NCBI RefSeq assembly: GCF_000512355.1
Contig: NZ_CP004006.1
Coordinates: 1,479,001-1,543,000 of the forward strand
Source: Legionella oakridgensis ATCC 33761 = DSM 21215
Lineage (GTDB): Bacteria > Pseudomonadota > Gammaproteobacteria > Legionellales > Legionellaceae
Direction: 5' to 3'
Length of the DNA: 64,000 nt
The notes below the pieces were generated by a model, which did no database searches, had not been told where the DNA came from, and saw nothing but the letters and a program-made list of their open reading frames with translations. Positions 19,173 to 28,894 of the stretch are shown piece by piece; the first letter of the stretch is position 1; every line of letters starts with the position of its first letter. Made by a program: the position numbers and the translations under genes.

Positions 19173-20176
19173 ATGCTCATTAAACATCAAGCACTGGCTA
19201 CGACCTTAACACATAAGCTTTATGCCATGAATATTTTAATCGGGCACGATCCTTATTTGCTCAATGACGCTGCTCTGCAGGTTAAAAAACTTGGTTATGC
19301 CAGGCTGAAACCGATGAAAAGACTCTTAATTGCAACACCACATCCGACTGGACTTTGCTCATTGAAGAAGCAAACAGTTATTCTCTTTTTGCCAAACAAA
19401 CCCTGCTGAATGTTTATCTGGATAAAAAAACGATTGAAAAACCCGGTAAAGAAGTGTTAAATCATTACCTGGAACACATTAATCCCCACTGCCTGATTAT
19501 ATTAAGAGCACCGCAAATACCCATTAAGCAATTACAATGGTTAGCTAACCATGATAATGTCTTGATAGTACAAGCATTCCCATTGACAGCAGCAGCGCTG
19601 CAAAGCTGGATTGCTTCCGAATTGAAGCACCGTTCCATACATCATGATTCAGCAATCCCTGCATTGATTCATCAATACACTCAAGGAAACATGCTTGCTT
19701 GTGCCCAGATCATTGAAAAACTGGCCTTGATTTATGAAGAAAATAATGTACTGACCAGCCAACATGTCATACCACATTTGACTGATCAATGTGATTATCA
19801 ATTGTATGAATTAGCGGATGCCTGTTTAGCCGCCCAGATAGAAAAAGCCGTTCATCTTCTGCGCCAAGCCTGTCATAATCGCCAAGAACCAACTTTGATC
19901 TTATGGCTGATAACACAGGAAATTCGGCAGATGATTCAATTGTTACATAAAATTAAACAATCTATACCATTTACAATGGCTTGCAGCCAATTAAATATAT
20001 GGCCGCAACGTGCCAGATTATACCAGGCCGCATCAACCCGCTTTTCTCTTGATAAGTTGTATCAATTATTACATTTAAGCAAGCAATTGGATGAACAAAT
20101 TAAATCGAATCAAAACAATCAAATCTGGCATGGATTGGAATACCTAGCCATTCTATTTTGCTCAAGCACAAATTAA
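19173..20176 (+). CDS. holA: DNA polymerase III delta subunit, frameshifted
   Basis: The delta subunit opens the beta sliding clamp within the clamp loader. The N-terminal piece (from ATG 19173) reads MNILIGHDPYLLNDAALQVK, the conserved HolA start region. The main piece continues LLIEEANSYSLFAKQTLLNV through LRAPQIPIKQLQW and the C-terminal helical collar domain. The frame breaks after QVKK in a six-A run (19284-19289); one more A restores KKTWLCQAETDEKTLNCNTT and gives 334 residues, the normal size. The gene is normally essential, so an error in the sequence is likely. It starts one base after the preceding gene's stop and follows leuS-lptE. Confidence 0.88.
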
Positions 20177-20301
20177 TTTTTTAGCAATCGATTTGATTGT
20201 TTTTAATATTATATTGCCTTATGATCCCATGTTGGTTAAGTTTTACCTATGTAGGTTAAATGATATACCAGTGATAAATTTAACTAAAAACGAGAATTGC
20301 T

Positions 20302-21124
20302 TTGTCCAGATTATATTTGCTACCTGTCATTTTTTTCCTTTTTTAACAAACGTGAGTGTTGCTCAAAACAGGCAAGTTGCTATTACAATTGATGATTTGC
20401 CTTTTGTTGGTGAAAGCAAAAACTTTCATTTAAACATGATCATTGAATCATTTAAAGACAATGAAGTTCCAGCAACAGGCTTCATCATTGCAAATAACGT
20501 CAAGCCAGAAAATTGGCCGGTGCTGCGTAAGTTCCGTGATGCTGGATTAGGTTTGGGAAATCATACTTCATCCCATATTAATTTAAAAAAGTAGATGCGG
20601 ATACCTACATTCAAGACGTTGATGAAGCTGATAAAATATTGGAACCAATACTCAGTGAGCCTAAATATTTTCGTTATCCTTACTTAGAAATGGGAAATAA
20701 CAACAAAAAAAATAAAGTGCTGCATTATCTTTCTTCAAAAAATTATCAAATCGCTCCTGTGACGATAGATAGTAAGGATTTTATTTTTAATCAACTTTTA
20801 TTGGCAGTTCCTGAGAACAGTCGCCGGGCCTTTATGACCGTATTGAAACCTGCCTATCTTGATTTTCTATGGCAACAAACATTGATGGCCGAGGAACGTA
20901 GTCGTACTTCACGAAAAACTGAGCAATCGCAAATCCTGCTTATTCATGCTAATTTGTTGAACGCTTATGCTTTGCCAGACATTCTCACCATGTATCGGCA
21001 ACATGGTTATCGCTTTGTCAGTCTGGATGAAGCTTTAAAAAGTCGAACAGAACACTCTTCTGGTTTCCCTCTTGCAGCGCATAAAGCGGACACCAAAATT
21101 GAATCCTTTATGGAATGGGATTAA
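20302..21124 (+). CDS. polysaccharide deacetylase (NodB-like), exported, with one or two frameshifts
   Basis: The NodB-type fold is marked by VAITIDDLPFVGES (catalytic Asp pair), metal-binding GNHTSSH and EPKYFRYPYLEMGN, ending with ILLIHANLLNAYALPDI. Such enzymes remove N-acetyl groups from cell-wall or surface sugars. The frame breaks in a six-A run (20585-20590, just after HINL); one more A gives KKVDADTYIQDVDEADKILE. I place the start at TTG 20302, where a signal-peptide-like sequence (SRLYLLPVIFF...VSVAQ) is read if the six-T run 20339-20344 also lacks a base. Otherwise an upstream frame from 20193 is continuous but makes a poor signal peptide. The corrected length is 274 residues. It sits between holA and nadD. 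Confidence 0.75.
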
Positions 21125-21129
21125 ATCAA

Positions 21130-21768
21130 ATGCGTCATTTAATTATTTATGGGGGAAGTTTCGATCCTCCCCATAATGGTCATTTAAACACTGCAATTGC
21201 CGTACAAAATGAATTTCATTTTGAAAGATTTGTATTTCTACCTTGCAAAACTCCTGTGTTAAAGGAAGCCACTCAAGCCTCTTGTGAACAGCGTATTAGC
21301 ATGTTGCAACTAGCCTTGCTGCCTTATCGGGAATTTCACATCGATACTCGGGAAATTGAACGTGATGCGCCCTCTTATATGGTAAATACCTTGGAAAGCT
21401 TTCGGGAGGAAATCGGTGAAAAAATTCCTATCACACTTCTCATGGGGATGGATGCATTTCTTCGCTTGCCAGAATGGTATCAGTGGCAACGGCTATTGGC
21501 ACTCAGTCATATTTTAGTGATTCAACGCCCTCAAATAAATCCGCCTGCCATGCCTCAATCATTGGAAGCGCTGTTATCACTGAAAAAAACCACAGAAAAA
21601 AGCAACCTGCTCACAGAATCCCATGGAAAAATATTTTGTTATGATGCTGGCCAATACGATATTTCATCTTCATGGTTGCGTAAACAGATAAAAAGCAGGA
21701 CAGATGTCCGGAATTACTTGCCTTCAGCAGTATATCAATACATCAAGGAGCAGGCTCTATATCAATGA
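21130..21768 (+). CDS. nadD: nicotinate-nucleotide adenylyltransferase
   Basis: The 212-residue enzyme joins nicotinate mononucleotide and ATP to give deamido-NAD in NAD synthesis. It has the nucleotidyltransferase motif IYGGSFDPPHNGHL with the HxGH signature (about residues 5-18), LLMGMDAFLRLPEWYQW, and the C-terminal SSSWLRKQIKS version of the ISSTxIR motif. I use ATG 21130; the in-frame ATG at 21115 adds five unconserved residues. It follows the deacetylase gene by five bases and converges on cvpA, overlapping it tail to tail by 26 bases. The usual downstream rsfS/rlmH pair is absent. Confidence 0.95.
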   Translation: MRHLIIYGGSFDPPHNGHLNTAIAVQNEFHFERFVFLPCKTPVLKEATQASCEQRISMLQLALLPYREFHIDTREIERDAPSYMVNTLESFREEIGEKIPITLLMGMDAFLRLPEWYQWQRLLALSHILVIQRPQINPPAMPQSLEALLSLKKTTEKSNLLTESHGKIFCYDAGQYDISSSWLRKQIKSRTDVRNYLPSAVYQYIKEQALYQ

Positions 21769-22276
21769 TTGTTTCATTTTTATCATACATCTTCACCTGT
21801 TTTATGAAATCTGGCATAAAGCCAGAAAGCCAATTCACCACTGGATCAAATTTGGCATACAAACGAGATTGCTGACTGTATTCCTGATAAGGCAACGATG
21901 TTAATTTAACCACAAGCATAATTAATGCCACGATAAACACACCGCGTACAAACCCAAATCCTATTCCTAATATTCGATCTGTCCCGCTTAATCCAGACTT
22001 GGTTAATATGAAGCTCAATAAAGCATTAAACAAGCCACCAACAATCAACGTAGCTAACAAAACAGCAATAAAAGCAACTGCCATTCGTGCGGTATTGTCT
22101 TGGAGATAAGGTTGTAGCCAAGGATCTAACCTTTGGGAATAATTGAACGCAAGCCAAATCGCCAACACCCACACACTTAAAGCAATAAGCTCCTTAATGA
22201 AGCCGCGACACAATCCTGTGATCACCGACAACCCAATGACAATCAAAATAAAATAATCTACCCAATGCCAGGCCAT
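21743..22276 (-). CDS. cvpA: CvpA-family inner-membrane protein
   Basis: The 177-residue protein has four hydrophobic segments and the CvpA signature (WVDYFILIVIGLSVITGLCR, RILGIGFGFVRGVFIVALIM). The family was named for colicin V production and is linked to envelope homeostasis. It is last in the accD-folC-SPOR-cvpA run, four bases after the SPOR gene, matching the accD-folC-dedD-cvpA order of enterobacteria. purF, which often follows, is not here. The C-terminal tail overlaps nadD on the other strand. Confidence 0.92.
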   Translation of the reverse strand: MAWHWVDYFILIVIGLSVITGLCRGFIKELIALSVWVLAIWLAFNYSQRLDPWLQPYLQDNTARMAVAFIAVLLATLIVGGLFNALLSFILTKSGLSGTDRILGIGFGFVRGVFIVALIMLVVKLTSLPYQEYSQQSRLYAKFDPVVNWLSGFMPDFIKQVKMYDKNETIIDIEPAP

Positions 22277-22280
22277 ATCT

Positions 22281-23024
22281 TCAGCTCACCCCTGTTTTAA
22301 CAACAAAACCACTTAACTGGATTTGTTCCGCCAATTGTTTTTGCAAATGTTGTGCCTCTTCTTTCTGAGTTAACTCGCCAACGATTACTTTATAAAAGTC
22401 CCCTTTTTTGTTGCTTGTTTTTGTATAGGTGGCCTTATAACCTTTATTGCGTAAGCGTGACACCAAAGAAACGGCGTTACTTTTTAAAGAAAACGTTCCC
22501 AACTGTACTGAATAAAAATCTTTTTTATTGGCTGCAGCAGTAATCACCGTATTTTTAGAAGGAACCGTCGTTGCAACGATTTCTTTTTTAACGTTCCCTT
22601 TCGCTTCCATGATCTTGTTTTGATTGGATTGACGAGAAGCAACCTCTTGAATAACGACCTGATTTTTTACAACCGATTCTATCTGATTGGTTGCTAATTG
22701 TGCTTGTACTTTTTCAGGGATAGCCGCGACACTCACTGTGCTTAATGATTCTGCCTTTACTGAATGGGCAAGCCGTGTCGGTTCATTGACCGCAGCGATA
22801 TCAACATGCGCCACTTTAATAGATTGAAACATTGTTTTTTCTTCAGGTTTTATCACCTCAGGAAGGGATGGTTTAGCAGGAAGCCGTACTGACAAATTAA
22901 TTTTTTCGTCCAGATGTTCATTGGATTTTTTCATAAGGGCAGGTAAAAATATGGCAGTGATCGATAATATGACCACGATCCCGACCAAGCGATGTTTTCG
23001 GCGCTCATCCAGTCCAAACTTCAT
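22281..23024 (-). CDS. SPOR-domain membrane protein (DedD-like)
   Basis: The 247-residue protein starts at ATG 23024, preceded by AGGAG at proper spacing; the in-frame GTG at 23030 is too close to it. A short cytoplasmic N-terminus (KFGLDERRKHR) leads to one membrane helix (about residues 15-33). A long low-complexity periplasmic linker follows, then a C-terminal SPOR domain (FYSVQLGTFSLKSNAVSLVS ... YKVIVGELTQKEEAQ) that binds glycan strands lacking stem peptides at the division septum. Position and layout match DedD of E. coli, a cell-division accessory protein. Confidence 0.88.
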   Translation of the reverse strand: MKFGLDERRKHRLVGIVVILSITAIFLPALMKKSNEHLDEKINLSVRLPAKPSLPEVIKPEEKTMFQSIKVAHVDIAAVNEPTRLAHSVKAESLSTVSVAAIPEKVQAQLATNQIESVVKNQVVIQEVASRQSNQNKIMEAKGNVKKEIVATTVPSKNTVITAAANKKDFYSVQLGTFSLKSNAVSLVSRLRNKGYKATYTKTSNKKGDFYKVIVGELTQKEEAQHLQKQLAEQIQLSGFVVKTGVS

Positions 23025-23144
23025 TAGCACTTCTCCTGCTTTATAAGAGCGTTGATAACAAGTTCATTATAAATAAGACAAAAAGTATATTATTTTCACG
23101 AAAGGCATAAAATAACACATTTTGCCTTTTTTTAGTAGAATTTG

Positions 23145-24416
23145 CTATTCAGCTACAAAGTTATGTGTTTCGGAAAAAACTACATTAACCGTTAAAAATG
23201 AACCATAAACAATAATTACATCATCCGGCCCTGCTTGCCTGCAGGCTGCATGATAAGCCATCAAAGGATTTTCAAAACATGGCGGCTCGTCATGAATGGC
23301 ATTCTTAAACGCCTGCAATAAAATCGATTTTGTAGCCGCACGTTTTCCTGTTAGCAGGGCTGGGTACCAAAAATCAACACATGCATTCATAGGTTTAATT
23401 AAACCGCAAAGATCTTTGTCTTTCAATGCTGAAAACACCGCATGCACATTTTTTTTAGGTTGCAGTTGTTCAATAAAATCAACCAGTAATTTTACAGCCT
23501 GGGGATTATGAGCCACATCCAAGACCGTTGTAATTTTTCCTTGAATCACCTGCTGCCGGCAAGCGATCATAACATTTTTCATCGCCTGACAGAGATGAGC
23601 AGCACTTACTGGAAGCAAATGCTCCAACAATCGACTCGCTGTGATGGCGGCAGCAGCAGCCTTATGGTTAATAGACGGGCGAGGTACTTTGATTGTATCT
23701 CCTGAGGGGAAAACCAGTTGTAAATAGTCGTTTGACGACTTAAAAAAATAATCTTTATTCAAACTGCACATCGAGGCATTCAGTCGGCTAGATTCCTTCA
23801 TAAGGCTTACAGGAATATCCGTGTCTGCATACAGAAAAGGCTTATTCGCCCTTAAAATACCTGCTTTTTCATAAGCGATTGCCTCCTTGCTCGCCCCTAA
23901 ATATTCTTGATGATCCAAATCAATAGTCGTAATGATAGCCAAATCAGCGTCAATGATATTGGTGGCATCCTGGCGCCCCCCCATACCAACTTCCAGAATA
24001 ATAATATCCAGCTTAAATTGCTTGAAATACCAAAATGCGGCAAGTGTAGTCATTTCAAAATACGTGAGCGCTATTTCATCACGATTTTCCTCAATGAATC
24101 TAAATGCGGCACATAAATACTCGTCTGAAATTGGCTGATGGTTAACCTGAATACGTTCATTGAACTTCAACAAATGTGGTGACGTATAACATCCAACCTG
24201 ATATCCGGCAGCCTGATAAATGGCTTCTAATGCTGCTACGGTAGATCCTTTGCCATTTGTGCCAGCAACGGTGATAATGCGCGCCTCAAGTGCTAAAAGA
24301 TTTAACCGTTGCGCCACCGTTTGAATACGCGATAAACCCAACTGAATTTCCTGTTGATGGCGGTTTTCGAGAAAATACAACCACTCATCCAGCTTAAAGG
24401 AATTGAAAGCAAACAT
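23145..24416 (-). CDS. folC: bifunctional dihydrofolate / folylpolyglutamate synthase
   Basis: The 423-residue Mur-ligase-like enzyme adds glutamate to dihydropteroate and to folates. The P-loop TVAGTNGKGSTVAALEAIY (about residues 49-67), SPHLLKFNERI, LEVGMGGRQDATN, TTIDLDHQEYLG and the C-terminal VLDVAHNPQAVK are all present. The start codon overlaps the accD stop by one base (TAATG), indicating translational coupling. A 120-base gap separates it from the SPOR gene. With folK at 58.0 kb this window holds two folate-synthesis genes. Confidence 0.95.
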   Translation of the reverse strand: MFAFNSFKLDEWLYFLENRHQQEIQLGLSRIQTVAQRLNLLALEARIITVAGTNGKGSTVAALEAIYQAAGYQVGCYTSPHLLKFNERIQVNHQPISDEYLCAAFRFIEENRDEIALTYFEMTTLAAFWYFKQFKLDIIILEVGMGGRQDATNIIDADLAIITTIDLDHQEYLGASKEAIAYEKAGILRANKPFLYADTDIPVSLMKESSRLNASMCSLNKDYFFKSSNDYLQLVFPSGDTIKVPRPSINHKAAAAAITASRLLEHLLPVSAAHLCQAMKNVMIACRQQVIQGKITTVLDVAHNPQAVKLLVDFIEQLQPKKNVHAVFSALKDKDLCGLIKPMNACVDFWYPALLTGKRAATKSILLQAFKNAIHDEPPCFENPLMAYHAACRQAGPDDVIIVYGSFLTVNVVFSETHNFVAE

Positions 24417-25309
24417 TACTTTAATGCTTGCTGAGGAACATGCCGCGTCAGCTTATTAACCAACTCAGCAACGGTAGAACGTAAAGCCTTACGTTCAACA
24501 ATCATATCAATATGTCCATGCTCCAATAAAAATTCACTTCTTTGAAATCCTTCAGGAAGCGTTTGTCGTACAGTTTGTTCAATCACTCGGGGGCCTGCAA
24601 ACCCAATCAATGCTTTGGGTTCAGCAATGATTATATCTCCAAGACTGGCAAAACTAGCTGAAACGCCTCCCATGGTAGGATCCGTCAAAACAACAATAAA
24701 TGGCAAGCCAGTATCCGCATATTTAGCAAGTGCTGCAGAAGTTTTAGCCATTTGCATTAATGAAAACAGTCCTTCTTGCATTCTTGCGCCACCACTGGCC
24801 GTAAAACAGACGTAAGCGCAGCGTGCTGCCATTGCCACCTGCACAGCACGAATAAATTTCTCGCCAACGGTAGCCCCCATGGAACCACCCATAAAACTAA
24901 ATTCAAATGCGCTTGCAACGACAGGGTGTCCTTCCAGGCTCCCTTTATAGACAATTAAGGCTTCTTTTTCTCCCGTCGCTTTCTGAGCCTGAACAATACG
25001 ATCTTTATATTTTTTAGAATCTCTAAATTTCAAGCGGTCAATTGGTTCTAGCTCAGCAAAAACCTCTTCTTGTCCTTCGGCATCAAGAAATAACGCAAGG
25101 CGATCGCGCCCGGATAAGCGATGATGGTGACTGCATTTTGGACAAACAGAAAGATTTTTAATTAATTCAGTACGATAAAGGACTTCATTACACCCTTCAC
25201 ATTTAATCCATAACCCTTCTGGAACGCCTTTTTTTGTGACGTTTCTGTTCTGATTTTTGAAGGCAATAGTTTCTTTAGCCAACTCATAAAAATTAATCCG
25301 TCTAATCAA
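24416..25309 (-). CDS. accD: acetyl-CoA carboxylase carboxyltransferase subunit beta
   Basis: The 297-residue protein has an N-terminal Cys4 zinc ribbon (KCEGCNEVL ... VCPKCSHHH, about residues 36-62). The carboxyltransferase domain follows, with [56 protein letters not shown] and [20 protein letters not shown]. Together with AccA it transfers carboxyl from biotin to acetyl-CoA, the first committed step of fatty-acid synthesis. It is the first gene of the accD-folC-SPOR-cvpA cluster; about 200 bases of gene-free DNA upstream (25310-25509) hold the divergent promoters of accD and the EnhA-like gene. Confidence 0.96.
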   Translation of the reverse strand: MIRRINFYELAKETIAFKNQNRNVTKKGVPEGLWIKCEGCNEVLYRTELIKNLSVCPKCSHHHRLSGRDRLALFLDAEGQEEVFAELEPIDRLKFRDSKKYKDRIVQAQKATGEKEALIVYKGSLEGHPVVASAFEFSFMGGSMGATVGEKFIRAVQVAMAARCAYVCFTASGGARMQEGLFSLMQMAKTSAALAKYADTGLPFIVVLTDPTMGGVSASFASLGDIIIAEPKALIGFAGPRVIEQTVRQTLPEGFQRSEFLLEHGHIDMIVERKALRSTVAELVNKLTRHVPQQALK

Positions 25310-25509
25310 ACTACATAATAGGCCATATGGCGCCGAATGTTTGCTGTAGAGTATAACATACTAGTACCGTTTCCATTTAACAAATTCAATCACGATTTAA
25401 ATCACTCTCTAACACAGATTATAAGAGTGAGACGACTCCCATGTTAAGTTTTTTTAAAATCGCCGTTAATATTTGCATAAATGAATAAAGCAAGATCAGT
25501 GAGGTTATC

Positions 25510-26229
25510 ATGAGATCATTTACGATAATAGTCACCACTGTATCTCTCTTTATGGCACAAATCGCCTTTTCACAACAACGCTATGGAGAGACTTTATGTA
25601 ATGCACCGGATTATTTCTGCATTCATGTCAAACAGGGTGAACAATGGGAAAATCTTTTCCCGAACGTTGAAGAGCGTGATATCGTCAAACGAATTAATCG
25701 CATGAACATTCCTCTAAGGAAAGGCATGGTGATCGCCGTTCCTAAAAACATTGAGCGCTTAACGATTTATGATGTGGCTCCTTTTCCTCGTTACATCGAA
25801 GCCGATGGTGAGAAAACCATTTACGTCAGTCAAAAACAACTTGCCTGGGGAGCTTACGATGAAACTGGCGAATTAATATGGTGGGGCCCTATTTCATCAG
25901 GAACTGGTCAATGCTCACAACGAGATAATTATTGTCAAACTCCCGCTGGTTCATTCCGCATTATTCGCAAACAAGACATAGATTGTATTTCAACTGCCTT
26001 TCCAAGACGGGCGGACGGAAACCATGGTGGCGCTGAAATGCCTTACTGCATGCATTTTTTCCGTGGCTATGCATTGCATGGCAGCGATACGGTACCAGGC
26101 TATCGTGCTAGCCATGGTTGTGTCCGCATGTTTATTGAAGACGCACGCTGGTTGAATGAAGAATTCATCAATCTTCCTGGCTACGGTGAGAAAGGAACGC
26201 GCGTTATCATAGATTCCGTGGAAAGTTAA
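25510..26229 (+). CDS. L,D-transpeptidase of the EnhA / YkuD family, exported
   Basis: The 239-residue protein begins with a signal peptide (about residues 1-21, ending AFS). A LysM-like segment follows (FCIHVKQGEQWENLFPN, then IPLRKGMVIAVP), then a YkuD domain with the catalytic pattern ALHGSDTVPGYRASHGCVRM, where His and Cys are the active residues. Such enzymes make 3-3 peptidoglycan cross-links or attach proteins. In Legionella this family is named EnhA ('enhanced entry'). AGTGAGG precedes ATG 25510. A second YkuD protein lies at 34694-35395. Confidence 0.88.
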   Translation: MRSFTIIVTTVSLFMAQIAFSQQRYGETLCNAPDYFCIHVKQGEQWENLFPNVEERDIVKRINRMNIPLRKGMVIAVPKNIERLTIYDVAPFPRYIEADGEKTIYVSQKQLAWGAYDETGELIWWGPISSGTGQCSQRDNYCQTPAGSFRIIRKQDIDCISTAFPRRADGNHGGAEMPYCMHFFRGYALHGSDTVPGYRASHGCVRMFIEDARWLNEEFINLPGYGEKGTRVIIDSVES

Positions 26230-26256
26230 ATTAAAATAATCTTATATAAAATTGGC

Positions 26257-27806
26257 TTATAACCTTTCATTCATCTCATCCTCATCACTGCCTTCTTGAT
26301 CCTCGGCTAATTTATCATGATCAGTGTCCTCTTTCTCTTTTTTAGCAAACAGGCTTTTTCTTTCAAATACAGACTTGCAATTTTACGTTCTTCCTCCACC
26401 ACGGTATTAGATGCTGGCATCGGCGTCATAGTTACATCAGCCGAGGCAGGAGTTGGGGCAGGTGACGAAACAAGTGTAGGTGTAGGCTTCGGCTCTAGCT
26501 TAATGCTTTCGTGAAGTCGCTCACTAACTTTTTCTTCATCCATAATAATTTTTGCAGTACTGTCCAAACGCTCCCTCGCCTGCTCTCGCAAAGAAACTTC
26601 ATCCATTAATTTATTATCCTCCGTTATTTGTTGCTCAACTTCTTGCTTTTCCCTCTTCCATTCTGTTTGTTTTTTGCGTGCTCTATATGCTAAAAGAGTG
26701 GTTGTTAATGCTGCAACTGCTAATGAGATAACGGCAATAACCACGACTGCAGCCAATGGCATGCCAATAAATGGCAAAGCAGCCGCCAAGGCCGCTATTC
26801 CCAGAGCAAGCCCCGTGAATGAGGCAGCCATCCCCAATCGTTTAACCCATTTTTTTCATTAGATTTTTTTCTTCTCGGACTTGTTGCTTTTCAATAAACT
26901 TAGGTAAATCAACCCCTAATTGATCCGCCAATCCCTGCAAATGAGCCCTGGTTTGTGCATCTTCTTCTCGACTGCCAATAGGAACCGTGCTTGCTTTTGT
27001 ATAAAAGTTTGCACTTTTTTTAGCAAAATCAATCGCCCCATAACCAACGACCGCCCCACCTAAAATAATTCCGGGGATAGCTACAACAGGAAAAGCCAAT
27101 GCTGCTACGGTTGCGCCTGCCACTAACAAAACACCAAGGCCAACCCATCCCATACTTTTCATCAACTTGGAACGACTTTGGGATTCCTTAAGATAAGACA
27201 AGCGAGTTTCGCTTAATAATTGCATATTCTGCTCAACAAGAGCTAAAGCAGACAAACTATCTAATTTTCTTTCAGAGATGTCGTTTAATATTTTTGCCAA
27301 AAGCTCTGATTTACGCTGTTCAAAATCATGTTCATTATTTTGTCTTTGCAAATCGTTCAACTGTTCTACCCAGGAAGGATATTCAGGGTGCTCTTTACAC
27401 CAATCACAATCAGACCAGATGGTTGAAAGTTGGTCTTTCCTTTCATAATTCGTTTCTTTTAATCCTCGAAGAACAACATACAGCAAACGATAGCTACTTA
27501 ATGCTGCTTCGGATTTTTTTCTTTTAATCCAAACTTTTCCTTAAGCTGTTCAACCAAGTGATTCAGGCGTTTTTCTTGCAGAACAAAAGATTCTTTATTC
27601 TCTGCATGCAGCATACCTTTTATGCTGTCATCAGCAGAATTCATGATTTCTTCTTTAATCTTGGCTGACTGCTCACCGGGAAAATGGTGTTCAAAATCAG
27701 TCAACATATGTTGTAATTGATGTTTAATGATTAAAGCACTGGTTAACTCCCGCTCAAGGGCCATTTGATTAAACTGCTTGATTTCGGAGTCTAAATCTTT
27801 TGCCAT
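26257..27806 (-). CDS. hypothetical coiled-coil membrane protein, three frameshifts; possible Dot/Icm effector
   Basis: Three minus-strand pieces read as one protein of 516 residues. Piece 1 (27498-27806) is helical and charged. Piece 2 (26842-27486) ends with a hydrophobic hairpin (VGLGVLLVAGATVAALAF, then a second segment). Piece 3 has a second hydrophobic pair (TGLALGIAALAAALPFIG...) then a coiled coil and a Pro-Thr-rich linker. Breaks lie at A7 (27514-27520, one base missing), A7 (26850-26856, one extra) and A5 (26355-26359, one missing). Corrected, the tail reads AKKEKEDTDHDKLAEDQEGS and ends DEDEMNERL. That acidic C-terminus resembles the E-block of Legionella type IV effectors. It could instead be a decaying gene. 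No family recognised. Confidence 0.6.
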
Positions 27807-27846
27807 ATCGCTTTTTCCCTAAATTAAATAACAACGTTAAAAAACG

Positions 27847-28680
27847 CTATTGCAAGACAGAAAAACCGCCGTTGATTCCATGCTTGACTAAAACCATTTT
27901 CAAATTATCCACCATTTTTTTATTAGCGAATGGTCCTACTTTGACCACATAATAACGTTGATATGGTTCAATAAATACAGGAGACGGTGTTAGATTTGCC
28001 AATTTATTTTGTAAGGTATGCGCATATTGCTTGGAAGAAAACGCCCCTGCCTGCAAATAATAATGTGCCTCGTGCCCTTTGGGTCCATTTGTTGTCAATG
28101 CCTCTATTTCAACCGGTGCTGTACCTTCCGGTAATAAACCGAGTTTAGCAGCAGCTCCGTAGGATAAATCAATCAATCTATCCTGATGGAAAGGCCCTCT
28201 ATCATTCACCTTGACAATAGCCTCTCTCCCATTCTTCAAATTTTTAACTTTTACATACGTTGGTAACGGTAATGTTTTGTGTGCGGCAGTGAGCCCATAT
28301 AAATCATAATCTTCGCCACTTGATGTCCGTTTACGATGAAATTTTGTTCCATACCAAGAAGCCAGGCCACGAGCTCGATAACCACTTGATGTCGTCATAA
28401 CTTCATAAGTTTGACCATTTATTCTATACGCATCAGGGTTTCCATAACGACTTAGTGGTTCTGTTGCAGGTTTTACTTCAGCAAACGAGGTAGGAATAGG
28501 GCCCTTTGGCGCTCCATCACGAACTTCCTTGACTGCCTTTTGGGCTACTTTTTTACTGTTAATGTTAGAAGACTTGTTTACCCTGGCCTTTTTCTGTGGC
28601 ACAACGTCAAGATTATCGGCATTTTTTTGATGCTGGCAGCTGGCTAATAATACAATGATAAACAATAATAAAGTCCTCAT
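27847..28680 (-). CDS. rlpA: septal ring lytic transglycosylase RlpA (lipoprotein with SPOR domain)
   Basis: From ATG 28680 the protein is 277 residues with a lipoprotein signal (FIIVLLAS-C). The double-psi barrel carries the RlpA signature: RGLASWYGTKFHRKRTSSGE, YDLYGLTAAHKTLPLPTYV and VKVNDRGPFHQDRLIDLSYG. The C-terminal SPOR domain (HYYLQAGAFSSKQYAHTLQN ... YYVVKVGPF) directs it to denuded septal peptidoglycan. RlpA cleaves naked glycan strands during daughter-cell separation. An upstream in-frame ATG at 28731 would spoil the signal peptide. It is divergent from dacC, and the two share the 28681-28894 promoter region. Confidence 0.92.
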   Translation of the reverse strand: MRTLLLFIIVLLASCQHQKNADNLDVVPQKKARVNKSSNINSKKVAQKAVKEVRDGAPKGPIPTSFAEVKPATEPLSRYGNPDAYRINGQTYEVMTTSSGYRARGLASWYGTKFHRKRTSSGEDYDLYGLTAAHKTLPLPTYVKVKNLKNGREAIVKVNDRGPFHQDRLIDLSYGAAAKLGLLPEGTAPVEIEALTTNGPKGHEAHYYLQAGAFSSKQYAHTLQNKLANLTPSPVFIEPYQRYYVVKVGPFANKKMVDNLKMVLVKHGINGGFSVLQ

Positions 28681-28894
28681 AAATTCAACTCTGCTTACAA
28701 TTAATACATAGAGCCCTGTAGCAGACTCCAACCTAAAACATACTATACCTTTTCAAAATGAAAAAGCGAATTAGCCACAGGCAACATTTTTTATCGAGGA
28801 AATATTAGGATCTACCTGAAAATGCGATTTTGTCATTTGGTTGGCGGCTTAAGGCTGTGATAAGATAACTTCATTTTTAACACTGGATAATGAC

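Noticed and set aside
28681-28731. Longer start for rlpA at 28731
   Set aside because: It places 17 residues before a complete lipoprotein signal peptide.
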